From: Batillaria attramentaria
Lineage: Eukaryota > Mollusca > Gastropoda > Batillariidae
Direction of reading: 5' to 3'
DNA length: 64,000 nt
NCBI GenBank assembly: GCA_018292915.2
Contig: JACVVK020000211.1
Coordinates: 688,501 to 752,500 of the forward strand
The first letter of the stretch is position 1. The number at the start of each line of letters is the position of its first letter. Positions 54,590 to 64,000 of this stretch are shown piece by piece. The notes beneath the pieces are model-generated. The model saw nothing but the letters and a program-made list of their open reading frames with translations. It was not told the DNA's origin and did no database searches. Made by a program: the position numbers and the translations under genes.

Positions 54590-54975
54590 CCCTGGGGGTG
54601 GGGGTTGGGGAGGGTGGCTTGGTCAAACAAGGCCGGGGCTATTTTCAGTGGCAGATGATAAGGGGTATGCGGCCGTTTGAACCCATATTGCCTGTCTCTC
54701 TCTCTTATGCAACTGACCTAGGGGTCCAGGTTTTGATGGCTTCATTTTATGTCCCTTGTGCTTAAGGGGCGGGTTGATGTTTCACTGAGTTGTCGGATTT
54801 TTTGGTTGATGGGTGGCGGTTGTAGCTTGGGCGCGTTGGCCGGACTCATTTTTCGGGGACTCGGGGAACTGGGAGATCTTTCTGTATGTCTGTCTTCTTT
54901 TCTCTGTCTCTGAATTTCTCTAACAACGGCAAGTTTGAAAATGGTTTTTCATGCTATACCTTCCGTTGTAAAATA
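54590..54975. other. unassigned intergenic sequence
   Basis: GGGGGTGGGGG-type stretch at 54590-54615, nothing else recognised. Confidence 0.4.
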
Positions 54976-54977
54976 AA

Positions 54978-55080
<103 letters not shown>

Positions 55081-55089
55081 AACGCGACA

Positions 55090-55690
55090 AGACACGCTCA
55101 AGACGGATCATTATAGAATAAAACAACAATCAGCTAGACTGAATGGGTGTACATTGTATTAGGGCAGTCAAGCCCATGGACAGACGCTCGACGCTCAATC
55201 ACGAAAGGGCATATTTCTGACTTTAGTTTTAAGAGGGGGAAGGAGAGGGAGGGGGGTGGGAGGGCTTGAGTCCCCAAACCACCACCCCCCTCTTCCCTCC
55301 AAGCATGCCACCCCTTCTCCACCACCACCATTACCTCCCACAAACCGATTACAGAAAGACAACTACCGACCGACTGAACCTTGATCCTCCCTGTGTGGGA
55401 CAGTCCCCTGTAACACCAGGCAACGCTTCACCTGGCTGCCATAGAAAACTGGACAAGAGAGAAAACATTCCCCCACCTACAAAGATCACACGCCAGAGTG
55501 ACTCTCCTTTGACTTCCTTATTTGTCGCACCGTTTTCTTAATACCTAACCTGACCGTACTTGTGTTGGTCATGTGGACGACAGGGATGCTGTGATCAAAC
55601 CTTTTAATTGCGGAAACTGAGTGCAAGGTGGGTGGGTAATTGTCACGTTTGGCGTTTTTCCGGCTCAACCGCCAACCCAGTGCACTCAGA
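55090..55690. other. unassigned intergenic sequence
   Basis: No repeat or gene recognised. Confidence 0.4.
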
Positions 55691-55714
55691 TTGACCAATC
55701 ACTGACGATCACCT

Positions 55715-56260
55715 GGTGCCAGCTTTGCGGGAGTCGCCAATCAAAAGGCGCATCCGACCACCGCGGAGACCTGCGCGTTGACAACAAGCAGTTCCTTAAA
55801 AAAAAAAAAAAGTATGTTAAAATATGAGGACAAAATTACGACCATTTTGTAGCTTTGCGGGAATCGCCATTCAAACTGAGCCGAATCACCACCATGGTAA
55901 CTGACTAGATATATGACACCTGCGCGTTGACAAGTAGTTCCTTTAAAATATGTACGTTAAAAAATGAGGACAAAATTACGAAAATGGTACATGTATTGGT
56001 GTTACACGACCACTTTGCAGCTTTGCGTGAATCGCCATTCAAGAACCAAATCAGCACCATGGTAACTACTACTACTACTAAGACCCATGGCTCCACGTGG
56101 AGCATAGGCCATCGACAACCCTTCGCCATCGCACTCTTTTCTGGGCTATTCTTGCCACTCCAGTCCAGTTGGTACCATGGTAACTAGGTACATGTATATA
56201 CCTGCGCGTTGACAAGTAGTTCCTTTAAAAAGTACGTCAAAATATGAGGACAACATTGCG
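55715..56260. repeat. three-unit tandem array, about 150-165-bp units
   Basis: Each unit has AGCTTTGCGGGAATCGCCAT, a CACCATGGTAACT-like block, ACCTGCGCGTTGACAAGTAG, TTCCTTTAAAA and AAATATGAGGACAAAATTAC. CTGCGCGTTGACAA is at about 55771, 55920 and 56202. The third unit holds a LINE insertion. Confidence 0.92.
56068..56173 (-). pseudogene. 106-bp LINE 3' end inserted in the tandem array, 12-bp target duplication
   Basis: ACCATGGTAACT flanks the insert exactly at 56056-56067 and 56174-56185. The minus-strand frame reads TNWTGVARIAQKRVRW, then RRVVDGLCSTWSHGS and a TAG stop (56078-56080), followed by an (AGT)n microsatellite tail. A W(R)xxVxxLCSTW-type ending before a short repeat tail is typical of non-LTR retrotransposon reverse transcriptase C-termini. 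The catalytic domain is absent because the insertion is severely 5'-truncated. The clean duplication implies insertion after the array formed. Confidence 0.8.
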
Positions 56261-56284
56261 ATTATGTTGTTGGTTTAAACAGTT

Positions 56285-57140
56285 TTATTCGTTTTGAACA
56301 AATATACATAATGCTCTTTCACACAAGTTTCACGAGGCCGAGCACAACAAGTCAAAAACTTACAACTGTGCTCATAAATACAGAGAGCATGTGCGGCGGA
56401 GACGTCAAATACAGTAAGTTATGGTGGTGATGGTGTTCGTTTTTCCCCATCGTATTCAGTCTAGCTTCTCTGTAGTTGTCCTGTAGTGTTTCAACTTTCA
56501 ACGGCGCGTGTTTGGAATGATGTCATGTGCCCCTGGCAGTGTGTAATTTTTACCGTGTTACACAGTGAAGATTCCTGTTCTTGTTGTTGTGAAAACCTGA
56601 ATAGCGGAACGACGTGGGTTCAGAATTGCCGATGGTGCTACTGCCACAAGAGGAAATACATGTACAGTAGCTCCATCAGAGGAGGTCAACAACCTAGTGC
56701 GTGTCACTCGAACCGTGACGCTAGTGGGCAGCAAAAGTTGGGGAGGGGGGGGGATGGGGGGGAGGTAAGAAGGGGGTGTGTAGGTGGTCTTAGTTGACAG
56801 GACAACACAGGCAGTGCAGGACTGACAGTGTATGGGCAAGAAAAACGGTGTGTCCACCTTTCTCTCACAAAACAGCACTCACGTGTGAAAGGAGGTCAAC
56901 ATGTCAGGCGAGTGAAGCCCTTTATGCCCTCCCCTTACAGGTGATTGGTCTCCCCTTATGCAGTCTGAAAGCTTCGAGGCTCTCCGGGGTTTTGGCTAGC
57001 GTGAGGGTTACGATAGTGACACGTGCATACAATTTCCATTTTTTATCTAGAGTAGGGTCTTGATTTTTATCACTATGGCCTCGAGGAGAGTTTTAGGGGA
57101 AACATCCGGTTTGGTTAGGGCCGCTGCTACACGTTGCCAG
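56285..57140. other. unassigned intergenic sequence
   Basis: G-runs near 56740-56775. No gene recognised. Confidence 0.4.
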
Positions 57141-57164
57141 GATTGGTACTTGCAGGGCTGGGAA

Positions 57165-57400
57165 CCCTAATTAAATCGCTGGCTGCCAGCTGGCAAATCC
57201 CCCTTGCCGCTGCCGGCGCGGGAATAGAAAGCCGTTCTATTTTTCCTGGCAGCCAGCTTGCCACAGGCAGCCCGTACAGCCAACTGACCAATCACTGCCG
57301 AAACCTTGCAACGCCGCTGGCTGCGTGTGCGCCAAAACCGTTGCCCGCCAGCAGGCAGCCGAGTACGGCAACATGCAGACTGGCAGTCGTGTAACCGTGC
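57165..57400. repeat. GC-rich segment with CTGCCAGC/GGCAGCC words
   Basis: TGGCTGCCAGCTGGCA, CTGGCAGCCAGCTTGCCA, CAGGCAGCC and CTGGCTGCG recur in both orientations over about 230 bp. No known element. Confidence 0.6.
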
Positions 57401-57517
57401 GCTTAACATTCGCCGAAATCCTGACGTCATTGAGAAGTGTTCAGACTTCTTCAGAAATAAACCAAGAAAAACTCAATTTTGCATTGAATTAGCACCAAGA
57501 GAAATTGTGAAGAATAC

Positions 57518-57672
57518 ATGTGACTTCTAAAATGGCACGTGATGAATTAAAAATGTGACTTCTAAAATGGCACGTGATGAATTAAAAAATGGCACGTGAT
57601 GAATTAAAAAATGGCACGTGATGAATTAAAAATGTGACTTCTAAAATGGCACGTGATGAATTAAAAAAAAAA
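57518..57672. repeat. composite 35/22-bp minisatellite
   Basis: A 35-bp unit (ATGTGACTTCTAAAATGG, then CACGTGATGAATTAAAA) alternates with a 22-bp truncated unit lacking the first part: order long, long, short, short, long. Confidence 0.95.
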
Positions 57673-57679
57673 TCACAAA

Positions 57680-58930
57680 AAACCTCTTGACAAAAATTTG
57701 TAACACTTTGGGGCGTAAATTTAATTTTACACACTTGAGTAATTTTAATGCTTCAGGCGGTTTCCTAAGTGTTCCTTGCATTGTTTTGAGTAGCATATTT
57801 TCTCCTCTTCCTTTTTTATTTTTTATTTTTACTGTTTTCATGAGATCAAGGATAGAAACATAGGATCTCATGACAATTTTATTCACACAGTCAGTGATGG
57901 GAAAACGTTTTCGTGGTTCTCTGACAAAGACAGTTTTGTTTACACGGTCCTCCGGAATTCCAAATTTCCACGCTTCCGCGCGCGAGATGTCAGGACTACT
58001 GCCCTCTTTGTCCCTATGAAACCGGCGTTCAGAGATTTTCGTTACAGACCGGTATTAGCTTCCAGGTCATGCAGTAACAACTCGGCTAAATATAGTAGAA
58101 TATCTTTGCCCCTTTTAAAAATTGTGTTCAGAGTAATAAATGGAAATCTGGTGGCTTTGTAAACAAGTTTCATGCTAGGTCAGTAATAGTAAAATTAGGG
58201 AAAAATGAGGCTGGCTTGTGGACTATATGTATTCATGCGCGGCTGGCACAGGAGCCAGCAGACGGCCGTGGAATGAGGGGGAATGTGGTTGCTGCCAACA
58301 CTGCCAAAAAAACGGAACATTGGAATTTGTTGAAATGTACTGATTTTTGTGATTTTGGGGGTGAATTTTAAAGCATTTCTAGGGTGTCATCTGCAGCGTT
58401 ATGTATGTGTAAGAGGAATATATAGCGTTTTCCTCCAAATTTGCATCTCTGGTACGTAGCATGCATATGCGAGACTTCGGGCTAAGGCGCATGCGCACTT
58501 GTAATACATTTGTATTTCCGAAGGCCCATGAAACCCACCGGCTGACGGCACATTTCTCTCGCGGCAAGCGTCATGTTTAGTACATGTAGTTCCATCTTAA
58601 GGTGTGTTAATATGCTCCCACTGTAATGTTGCAGGCGGGGTGTTTGCGATTGGAGGGTTGGGAAGGGGACGAAAAGGGAGGATTATGCCCCTTTTACTGT
58701 TCGCGTAACGTTGCCTCTTAACGTTGGTTTTGGGGATATTTGACGGAGACGCGTTTAGAAAGCCAAGCCCCTGAACATAGCCAAGGGGAACTGGGGAAAG
58801 TGTGTAATTAACTGCAAAGTAGCGAAGCTGAAAACTGAAGGTCCATAGGTCGGCCAAGTCGGTATCGGGCACTAAAGAGATTTATCCAACCGTTCACAGT
58901 ACAGTGTACTATAGCTGTTGCAATTGATGT
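57680..58930. other. unassigned intergenic sequence
   Basis: No repeat or gene recognised. Confidence 0.4.
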
Positions 58931-58937
58931 AATTGGA

Positions 58938-58982
58938 GGGGGGGGGGGGGGGCGAGACGAGGAAGGTGGGGGGGGGGGGGCG
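58938..58982. repeat. two G-runs
   Basis: G15 at about 58938-58952 and G12 at about 58969-58981. Confidence 0.85.
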
Positions 58983-58999
58983 AATGATGCTATCACAAC

Positions 59000-60110
59000 T
59001 TGCAGACAACAGAAAGAAAGGAATTCCCGGAGAGCACTGAAGAAAACAATCAGCAACGAAAATATGAAATCAGTTTCGAAATAAACAAATGTATGTGACA
59101 GGGACACAACAGACGCCGGATGACGACGACGACGATGAGGGTGACGACAACAACGACGACGATGACAAAAAAGTATAGACTACAGTGAAGGAAAATATAA
59201 ACACACAACAGGCCCAAACGCACTCTACCGCACTCTACTCTGAGCAAAAGCAACACCAAGAGAAATACAGACTCACTGCAGCGAGACTTCAGTTTAGTTG
59301 GAAAACTCGTTCCACCAAACAAGACTTTGGCCCCGGGTCATTTGGCTGTCAGTTTTTATCGCTGAGAAATCACCAAACCAGCGGCGTCACAGTTTTAAAC
59401 ACGCCCAACATGACTGAAGACAGACTTTATCCACGGTCGCGATTACGCCATTTTCCCGAGGTTGTTGGAGTGCTTACATGGATGACACGTAAAACTGAAC
59501 CCCGGGCCTCGTTGCAATTTAAGTGCCAGGGTCTACCTCTTTTGTGTGGCGCACAATCCATTTTGGACGTTGGCACTTTAACTTTCGTGGCTTCCCATTG
59601 TTCGGGTATCTTACCTTACAGATCTGTGCATTTCCCCCCGCAAGAATAGCGCAATGGTAGCCAATAACGTCATGGACGGTGCGCTCTTCTGGCGCGTCTG
59701 ACAGTGGAGCTGCCCCGCTGACACACTCAGTCGCGGCTTGGACAATGAAAGTGGACCCACCCCGTTTTTAGCCACCCCAAGGCCATTTCACACCCCTTTC
59801 ATTTTTGCACCCGCCGCGGGAAGGGGGACAGTGAAATGGGAGGACCCCTTGACGGTGGGGTGCTGTGACCCTTTGTCATCCACCGCGCCCCTCGTCCTTC
59901 CCCCTTCCCTGCGCAACTGTACCCTCTGTCCTGCTAGAGTGGAGTGACGGGGGAGGATGTTAGACAAGGGTTGCTAACTCTGGCGTAATGGATGAAGTGG
60001 TCAGTTTGTCATGGTCGCTTGAACACGCTGGCAAGAGGGGAAAACAACTCGAAATGGTCTGATGTTTTGTAGGTGTATACAGCATGCCGGGGACTTGTTT
60101 GTTATAGTTG
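59000..60110. other. unassigned intergenic sequence
   Basis: GACGAC-rich stretch at 59118-59165. The 154-codon plus-strand frame at 59185-59649 has no recognisable domain and is within the length expected by chance in 64 kb. Confidence 0.45.
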
Positions 60111-60118
60111 AGATGTCC

Positions 60119-60365
60119 AGTAATAATAATAATAATAATAAGTATTGTATGGGCGCTTTACCCAATTTCGAGAATCGGCTCAAGGCGCAGCGAACTGAAC
60201 CCAACACTCACGCTCACGTGAATCACACGCATTCTCTCACACACTGGACATAAACACATTATAATCACGTGGTGCGAAGGGTCAGCTCAGCTATTTAAAT
60301 TTCGGAATTTAGAATTTCATTTATTTTTCAAATTTGGTGGGCTGAACATTTCCAAAGCAGCTGTG
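60119..60365 (-). mobile_element. ATT-tailed SINE, headless copy
   Basis: Close match to the 3' two thirds of 4785-5175 (GGTGCGAAGGGTCAGCTCAG, CTATTTAAATTTCGGAATTT, GGTGGGCTGAACATTTCC) with an (AAT)n tail at 60120-60140. It ends at AAGCAG, the same point as the copy at 6762. Confidence 0.85.
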
Positions 60366-60419
60366 ATGTTTCAAATGGTGTTTCATTTTCTACTTTGAGG
60401 AATAAACTTGACACCTCCC

Positions 60420-60512
60420 CTTTAAAAACAACAACAAAAACAAAACCAAAAACCAAAAACCAAGAACATCCCAAAACAAACAAACAAACAAACAAACAAC
60501 AACAACAACAAC

Positions 60513-60590
<78 letters not shown>

Positions 60591-60612
60591 AAAACAAAGA
60601 AAAACAAAACTT
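60420..60612. repeat. A/C-only tract with (AC)37
   Basis: CAAA/CAA words 60420-60515, AC run 60515-60588, CAAAA words to 60612. Confidence 0.93.
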
Positions 60613-61037
60613 CTCAAAATTTGGAAACGTACAAAATCCTCTCTATAACTCGAAAATCCGCGAAATCACATTTCGTGGCCGGACAACCGGCGAGGAAAAT
60701 GCCAACACAAGAACTTGTCTGAGTCAGAGATTTTCTTCACACGGAACAGACACGTCGTTACCACTGACTGACCGTGTCTAAAGGAATCCTACAAAATCCT
60801 CTCAGATGTACTCAACAGCTGGGATGAAGTCACTCAGGCACTGCCTAGCCGAATGAGAGAAGCATGAATCTATCCGAGTGAACAACCTTATGATGGGGTA
60901 TTGCGGAATATTGTGCAACCGTCTCGCAGAACCGATGGAAACACGTGTGGGTTATTGCTTTAGGGCCAGTGTGGCGTGCATCCGGAAAGGTTTCTGTGCA
61001 GTTTTTTTGGGTTCACTTCCGCTGCTAGGGGTACACC

Positions 61038-61410
61038 CCCCAAAAAAAAACCAACCAAAAAAAAACCAAACAAACAAACAAAAACCAAAAAAAAAACCCC
61101 ACAAAAACAACAACAACAAACAAACAAACAAACAAACAAACAAACAAACAAAAAACACCTAGCCAACCAACCAACCAACCAACCAACCAACCAACCAACC
61201 AACCAACACCCCAAAACAACAACAACGAAAACCAGCACAACAAAACAACAAACAAACAAACAAAAAAACCCAAACAAACGAAGACCTCCCCCAAAAAAAC
61301 CCAAAACAAAACAAAAACAAACAAACAAACAAAAACAAACAACAACAACAACACAAAAACAAAAAAAACAACAACAAGCAATCAAAACACAACAACAAAC
61401 AAACAAAATT
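61038..61410. repeat. A/C-only tract with (CAAA)n and (CCAA)n
   Basis: CAAA run 61119-61152, CCAA run 61161-61207, then mixed CAAAC words. About 370 bp, the longest such tract here. Confidence 0.93.
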
Positions 61411-61564
61411 GCCCACTGCAGAAAAAAATTCTCGACTGTCCTGATTATCTGCAGGGGGAAAAACGTTTCTCGGTCTGCAGAAATATTGCACTAGGCTTTC
61501 GACTAAACCAGTTATCGTGTGGCAAAAAAACATTTTTTTTTTTTGTTTTTTTTTCAGAAAAGTG

Positions 61565-61852
61565 CTAGTTTCCATTGCTTTCTGCGGTAAAGTCGGGGTT
61601 TTTTTGTCTGCAGAAAAGTGGGCCTGTAAATTTTTCTGCGGACATAAAAATTTGCCAGCTGCTAAATGCCTTCTCCTCGTAAATACCCTTTTCCAGGTAC
61701 ACCTTCAAGTCACGTGGTTCATCTCCGTGAACAAGAAAAGAGGCAGCAGCATCAGCTTGCAGATACCGTTCCAATATTTGGCGTTTTGCAGTACTGTCAT
61801 TACCCAAACTGCTCATGGCGAAACTCTCTTTGTCTCGAATCGGCGAATTCAT
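61565..61852 (-). CDS. weak candidate exon or short gene, unknown
   Basis: A minus-strand frame of 95 codons. Its middle part is compositionally protein-like and reads MSSLGNDSTAKRQILERYLQ, then ADAAASFLVHGDEPRDLKVY and LEKGIYEEKAFSS, with no repeat underneath. The last 30 codons overlap TTTCTGCAGA-type words that recur to 61420, so a real exon would probably end before about 61690. I recognise no family and see no convincing promoter or partner exon. The length alone is within chance expectation. It is listed because the residue composition (charged, amphipathic) differs from the low-complexity frames around it. Confidence 0.2.
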   Translation of the reverse strand: MNSPIRDKESFAMSSLGNDSTAKRQILERYLQADAAASFLVHGDEPRDLKVYLEKGIYEEKAFSSWQIFMSAEKFTGPLFCRQKNPDFTAESNGN

Positions 61853-62580
61853 GCATGCATGTTGACAAACACGCCCACACGGGCTAATCTCGAACTGGTC
61901 ATTTCTCTAACACCTGTGTTCAGCCCTGACGACTGGACCACGCATCAACCCGATTAATCCGCTGCAGTCGTGACTAGGGCAGCTGCTTCCCCCTGCTGGA
62001 CAAACATTCTTTTAATCAGCCTCTCGGAAGAAAACGCCTACAGCACTCCGCTCCGATCCACAGCTTAGTGTTTCCCCCAGCCGTCCGAACAACTGATGCT
62101 TTCTCCTCTCCCCATCGCAATTACCCACTGCAAATCCCTCCGTGAAAATTATGTCAGCCGTGGTTATGCTGTCATCTGCGAAAAAGGGCGTAAGCGTCAT
62201 GGGTTTGATTAGCACTTACGTGCCGTTTTATGGTAGGGTTGCAATCGGGTTTACGCGAACAACAACTCATTCCATCTTTTGCTCGCCCGTGGGAGAAGAA
62301 AAAGAAGCTTTCAGCTGGGAGACACAAAAGTCAAATGGCCGTTCCCAACTAAAAGACTCTGTGTTCGTATTGAGTTCTGAGAGGGGAAAATCTGCCGCTT
62401 ACCAAGCTCTAGGGTTGTTTGTGAAATGTGATCAGATGTTCCTTGTTGTAGAGATCGGGAATAGCCACTGCTTTTCGATGGAAATTTCTAGACCACCCCA
62501 GAACATGCTGGTGCAGTAACGTCAGTAGATTACGTCACCTTGGAAAGATTTCGAACTTGCCAGTAAGTTGAGGAATGTTC
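61690..62580. other. otherwise unassigned intergenic sequence
   Basis: No repeat recognised. The 125-codon plus-strand frame at 62142-62519 shows no domain. Confidence 0.4.
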
Positions 62581-62584
62581 TAGA

Positions 62585-62775
62585 TCTGACCTGTTTAGTA
62601 TATAATTATAAGCAGCCCTGCACAGCGTTCTGGGTTCTTCTTCTTTCACGAGTTTGTTCTCCACACATCTTCTGTTAATAAAGTATTGGAGTTGTATCCT
62701 GTTGTATCCCGTGTCTTCTCTGCGAGTGCACCAAGAGAGCGACAGAGCAGAAGTAAAATACAACATTCCTTTTGT
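62585..62775 (+). mobile_element. LTR-like repeat, copy 2
   Basis: GACCTGTTTAGTATATAATT includes a TATA-like word, then GCAGCCCTGCACAGCGTTCT, AATAAAGTATTGGAGTTGTA (polyadenylation-signal-like AATAAA), TATCCCGTGTCTTCTCTGCG and AAGTAAAATACA. TATA, AATAAA and TGTT...TACA ends in about 170 bp resemble a solo LTR. No primer-binding site or target duplication is visible. Confidence 0.55.
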
Positions 62776-62884
62776 CCATTGCGGCCATTTTCGTGACATC
62801 GCGGTTTCTAACAGTAGAGAAATATGACTTCCTTTGGCCTAACGCTTCCACACCTGTACTACACGTTGATACGACCAAATCGCT

Positions 62885-63130
62885 AAAAACAGCCACCAAT
62901 GTGCACTGCCTACTTGGTCTTCAGTCCGCAACCGAGTAACGTCGTCTGCTCAGTACGCGGTACGCTTTCACGTACGTAGAACAACATACTGATACGCCAA
63001 CCCCAGTCACCATAATGGTGTCAGATGCTATACTATGTCCCATGTGACTGATTCCGATGCACGGATTAAGCGCATTCGATGAAACGTTTTCCACAGCGTC
63101 GTTGTATGTTTTGCAAACGTATTGAGACTT
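62885..63130. repeat. repeat family F, copy 3
   Basis: CAGTCCGCAACCGAGTAACG, ACGCGGTACGCTTTC, GTCAGATGCTATACTATGT and GCATTCGATGAAACGTTTTC align with 23905-24120. Confidence 0.8.
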
Positions 63131-63148
63131 TCATTTTTCCAGTGGCAG

Positions 63149-63256
63149 ATAAAGAAACAGATACAGATAGAGATACACGGATACAGACACAGACACATGC
63201 AGATACACATACACATACACATACACATGTACAGAAACAGATACAGATACAGATAA
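63149..63256. repeat. (GATACA)/(ACACAT) hexanucleotide microsatellite
   Basis: AGATACAGAT- and CACATACACATA-type words throughout. Confidence 0.93.
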
Positions 63257-63353
63257 CTTTATCGTCCTTAAAACAGGAAATTTGTCTTCGGCTTCACCGA
63301 CAAGTAAAGGAGATAATGGAATCACGCAAGAAGTTTGGCTTATAAAAAATTCT

Positions 63354-63374
63354 CTCTCTCTCTCTCTCTCTCTA
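63354..63374. repeat. (TC)10 microsatellite
   Basis: Short TC run. Confidence 0.9.
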
Positions 63375-63650
63375 TCATGGTTCCAGCTGCAGCAGCACCA
63401 GAGTTGACAACTTACATAAAAACTCCAGCAATAACAATAGTAAAATCAGACTATATGACTAAAACATTGTAAAAGACAGCTCGTCAAAGGAATGACGTAC
63501 AAATTAAACATCACAAATTCAACGCACTTGTTGCACAGGGTAAGAACGACATTTTAAACAGGGGTTTTTTTGGCACACAGGAACTCTAAAACGCCTACCA
63601 CTAGGCGCGAGGTAAGAAAAGTAATCGCTGGGAACAGAAGATCTTGGACT

Positions 63651-63752
63651 CCAGTAAGCCGATCGGTGATTAGTTCTTATGTGCGGGCGCCATTTGATGT
63701 CAGGTAAGCCGATCAGTGATTGGTTCTTTCTCTGTGAGCGCCACCTGACGTC
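63651..63752. repeat. two-unit tandem repeat of about 51 bp
   Basis: AGTAAGCCGATCGGTGATTA and AGGTAAGCCGATCAGTGATT start the units, which both continue GTTCTT...GTGAGCGCCA/CGGGCGCCA...TGACGTCAGG. Confidence 0.85.
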
Positions 63753-64000
63753 AGGGGAATAACAAACTGCTTCCTGCAAGTGAAAATATGCTAAAGATTG
63801 ATCTGAATGTTGTTCTTCTTTTGCTGCTGAACACCTGAATTCTGTTTTCTGAAAAGTTGCTAGCTAAAATCGGATACTTATTTCTGGATCTGCAAGACGG
63901 GCTACAGTAGCAGACTTTTAAATTTCTTTCTGAAAAAAAAGTCTCATGCCAGTCTGACACTATCGCAGACTACAGATGCAAATATTAATACTGTTCTGAA

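Noticed and set aside
59185..59649. 154-codon plus-strand open frame in non-repetitive sequence
   Set aside because: Its length is within what chance gives in 64 kb on six frames. No domain, splice or start context supports it.
62012..62215. Minus-strand FFADDS resembling a reverse transcriptase FADD motif
   Set aside because: The surrounding residues do not follow reverse transcriptase blocks and the frame is only 67 codons. Coincidence is more likely.

Overview
The window looks like gene-poor, repeat-dense nuclear DNA of a metazoan, most likely a mollusc and probably a gastropod. The reasons are very long dinucleotide microsatellites, several tRNA-derived SINE families, decayed non-LTR retrotransposon 3' ends, TTAGGG-type telomeric motifs and no long open reading frame. 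The species assignment is an impression from the SINE style, not a search result. No complete protein gene, rRNA or functional tRNA gene was recognised; most open frames are shadows of CA/GT, GA/CT or A/C-only tracts. Layout: 0-8 kb holds a small PIF/Harbinger-like element (2779-3394, TAA target duplication, 19-bp TIRs), ATT-tailed SINEs, one plausible first exon (5924-6068) and a LINE C-terminus (7492-7644). 8-15.8 kb holds a palindrome flanked by a direct repeat, a CAA-rich minisatellite, a G-rich block and several tandem arrays with 70-165-bp periods. 16-28.9 kb holds SINE copies, including a full-length one with a 13-bp target duplication inserted on a splice-donor-like sequence, Penelope-type hammerhead-like motifs (one here, one at 12.9 kb), a 150-bp direct duplication and long A/C tracts. 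28.95-33.75 kb is a 4.8-kb fold-back structure: two roughly 1.8- and 2.1-kb inverted arms around a spacer of about 0.8 kb. 34-51.5 kb carries more SINEs, a four-unit array at 37.3-38.2 kb, a second LINE C-terminus (40975-41350), a tract of more than 100 nearly pure G (43.1 kb) and a duplicated unit with five telomeric hexamers at its junction (44.07 kb). 51.5-64 kb has a SINE inside a SINE with a 14-bp target duplication, a duplicated conserved reading frame linked to ACTCCGGAGT palindromes (53-54.6 kb), a three-unit array interrupted by a 106-bp LINE 3' end with a 12-bp duplication (56 kb), a composite minisatellite (57.5 kb), an LTR-like repeat and one weak minus-strand exon candidate (61.6-61.85 kb). 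Working together: at least one SINE family (called A here) seems to have moved relatively recently, since several copies keep 12-14-bp target duplications, which is the usual result of target-primed reverse transcription. The LINE 3' ends are the likely type of source for that machinery, which is inference. The remaining sequence is mainly old repeats and low-complexity DNA. The strongest candidates for an undescribed element are the fold-back structure at 28.95-33.75 kb and the duplicated conserved reading frame at 53.2 and 54.4 kb. SINE family letters A-F are labels made for this window only.
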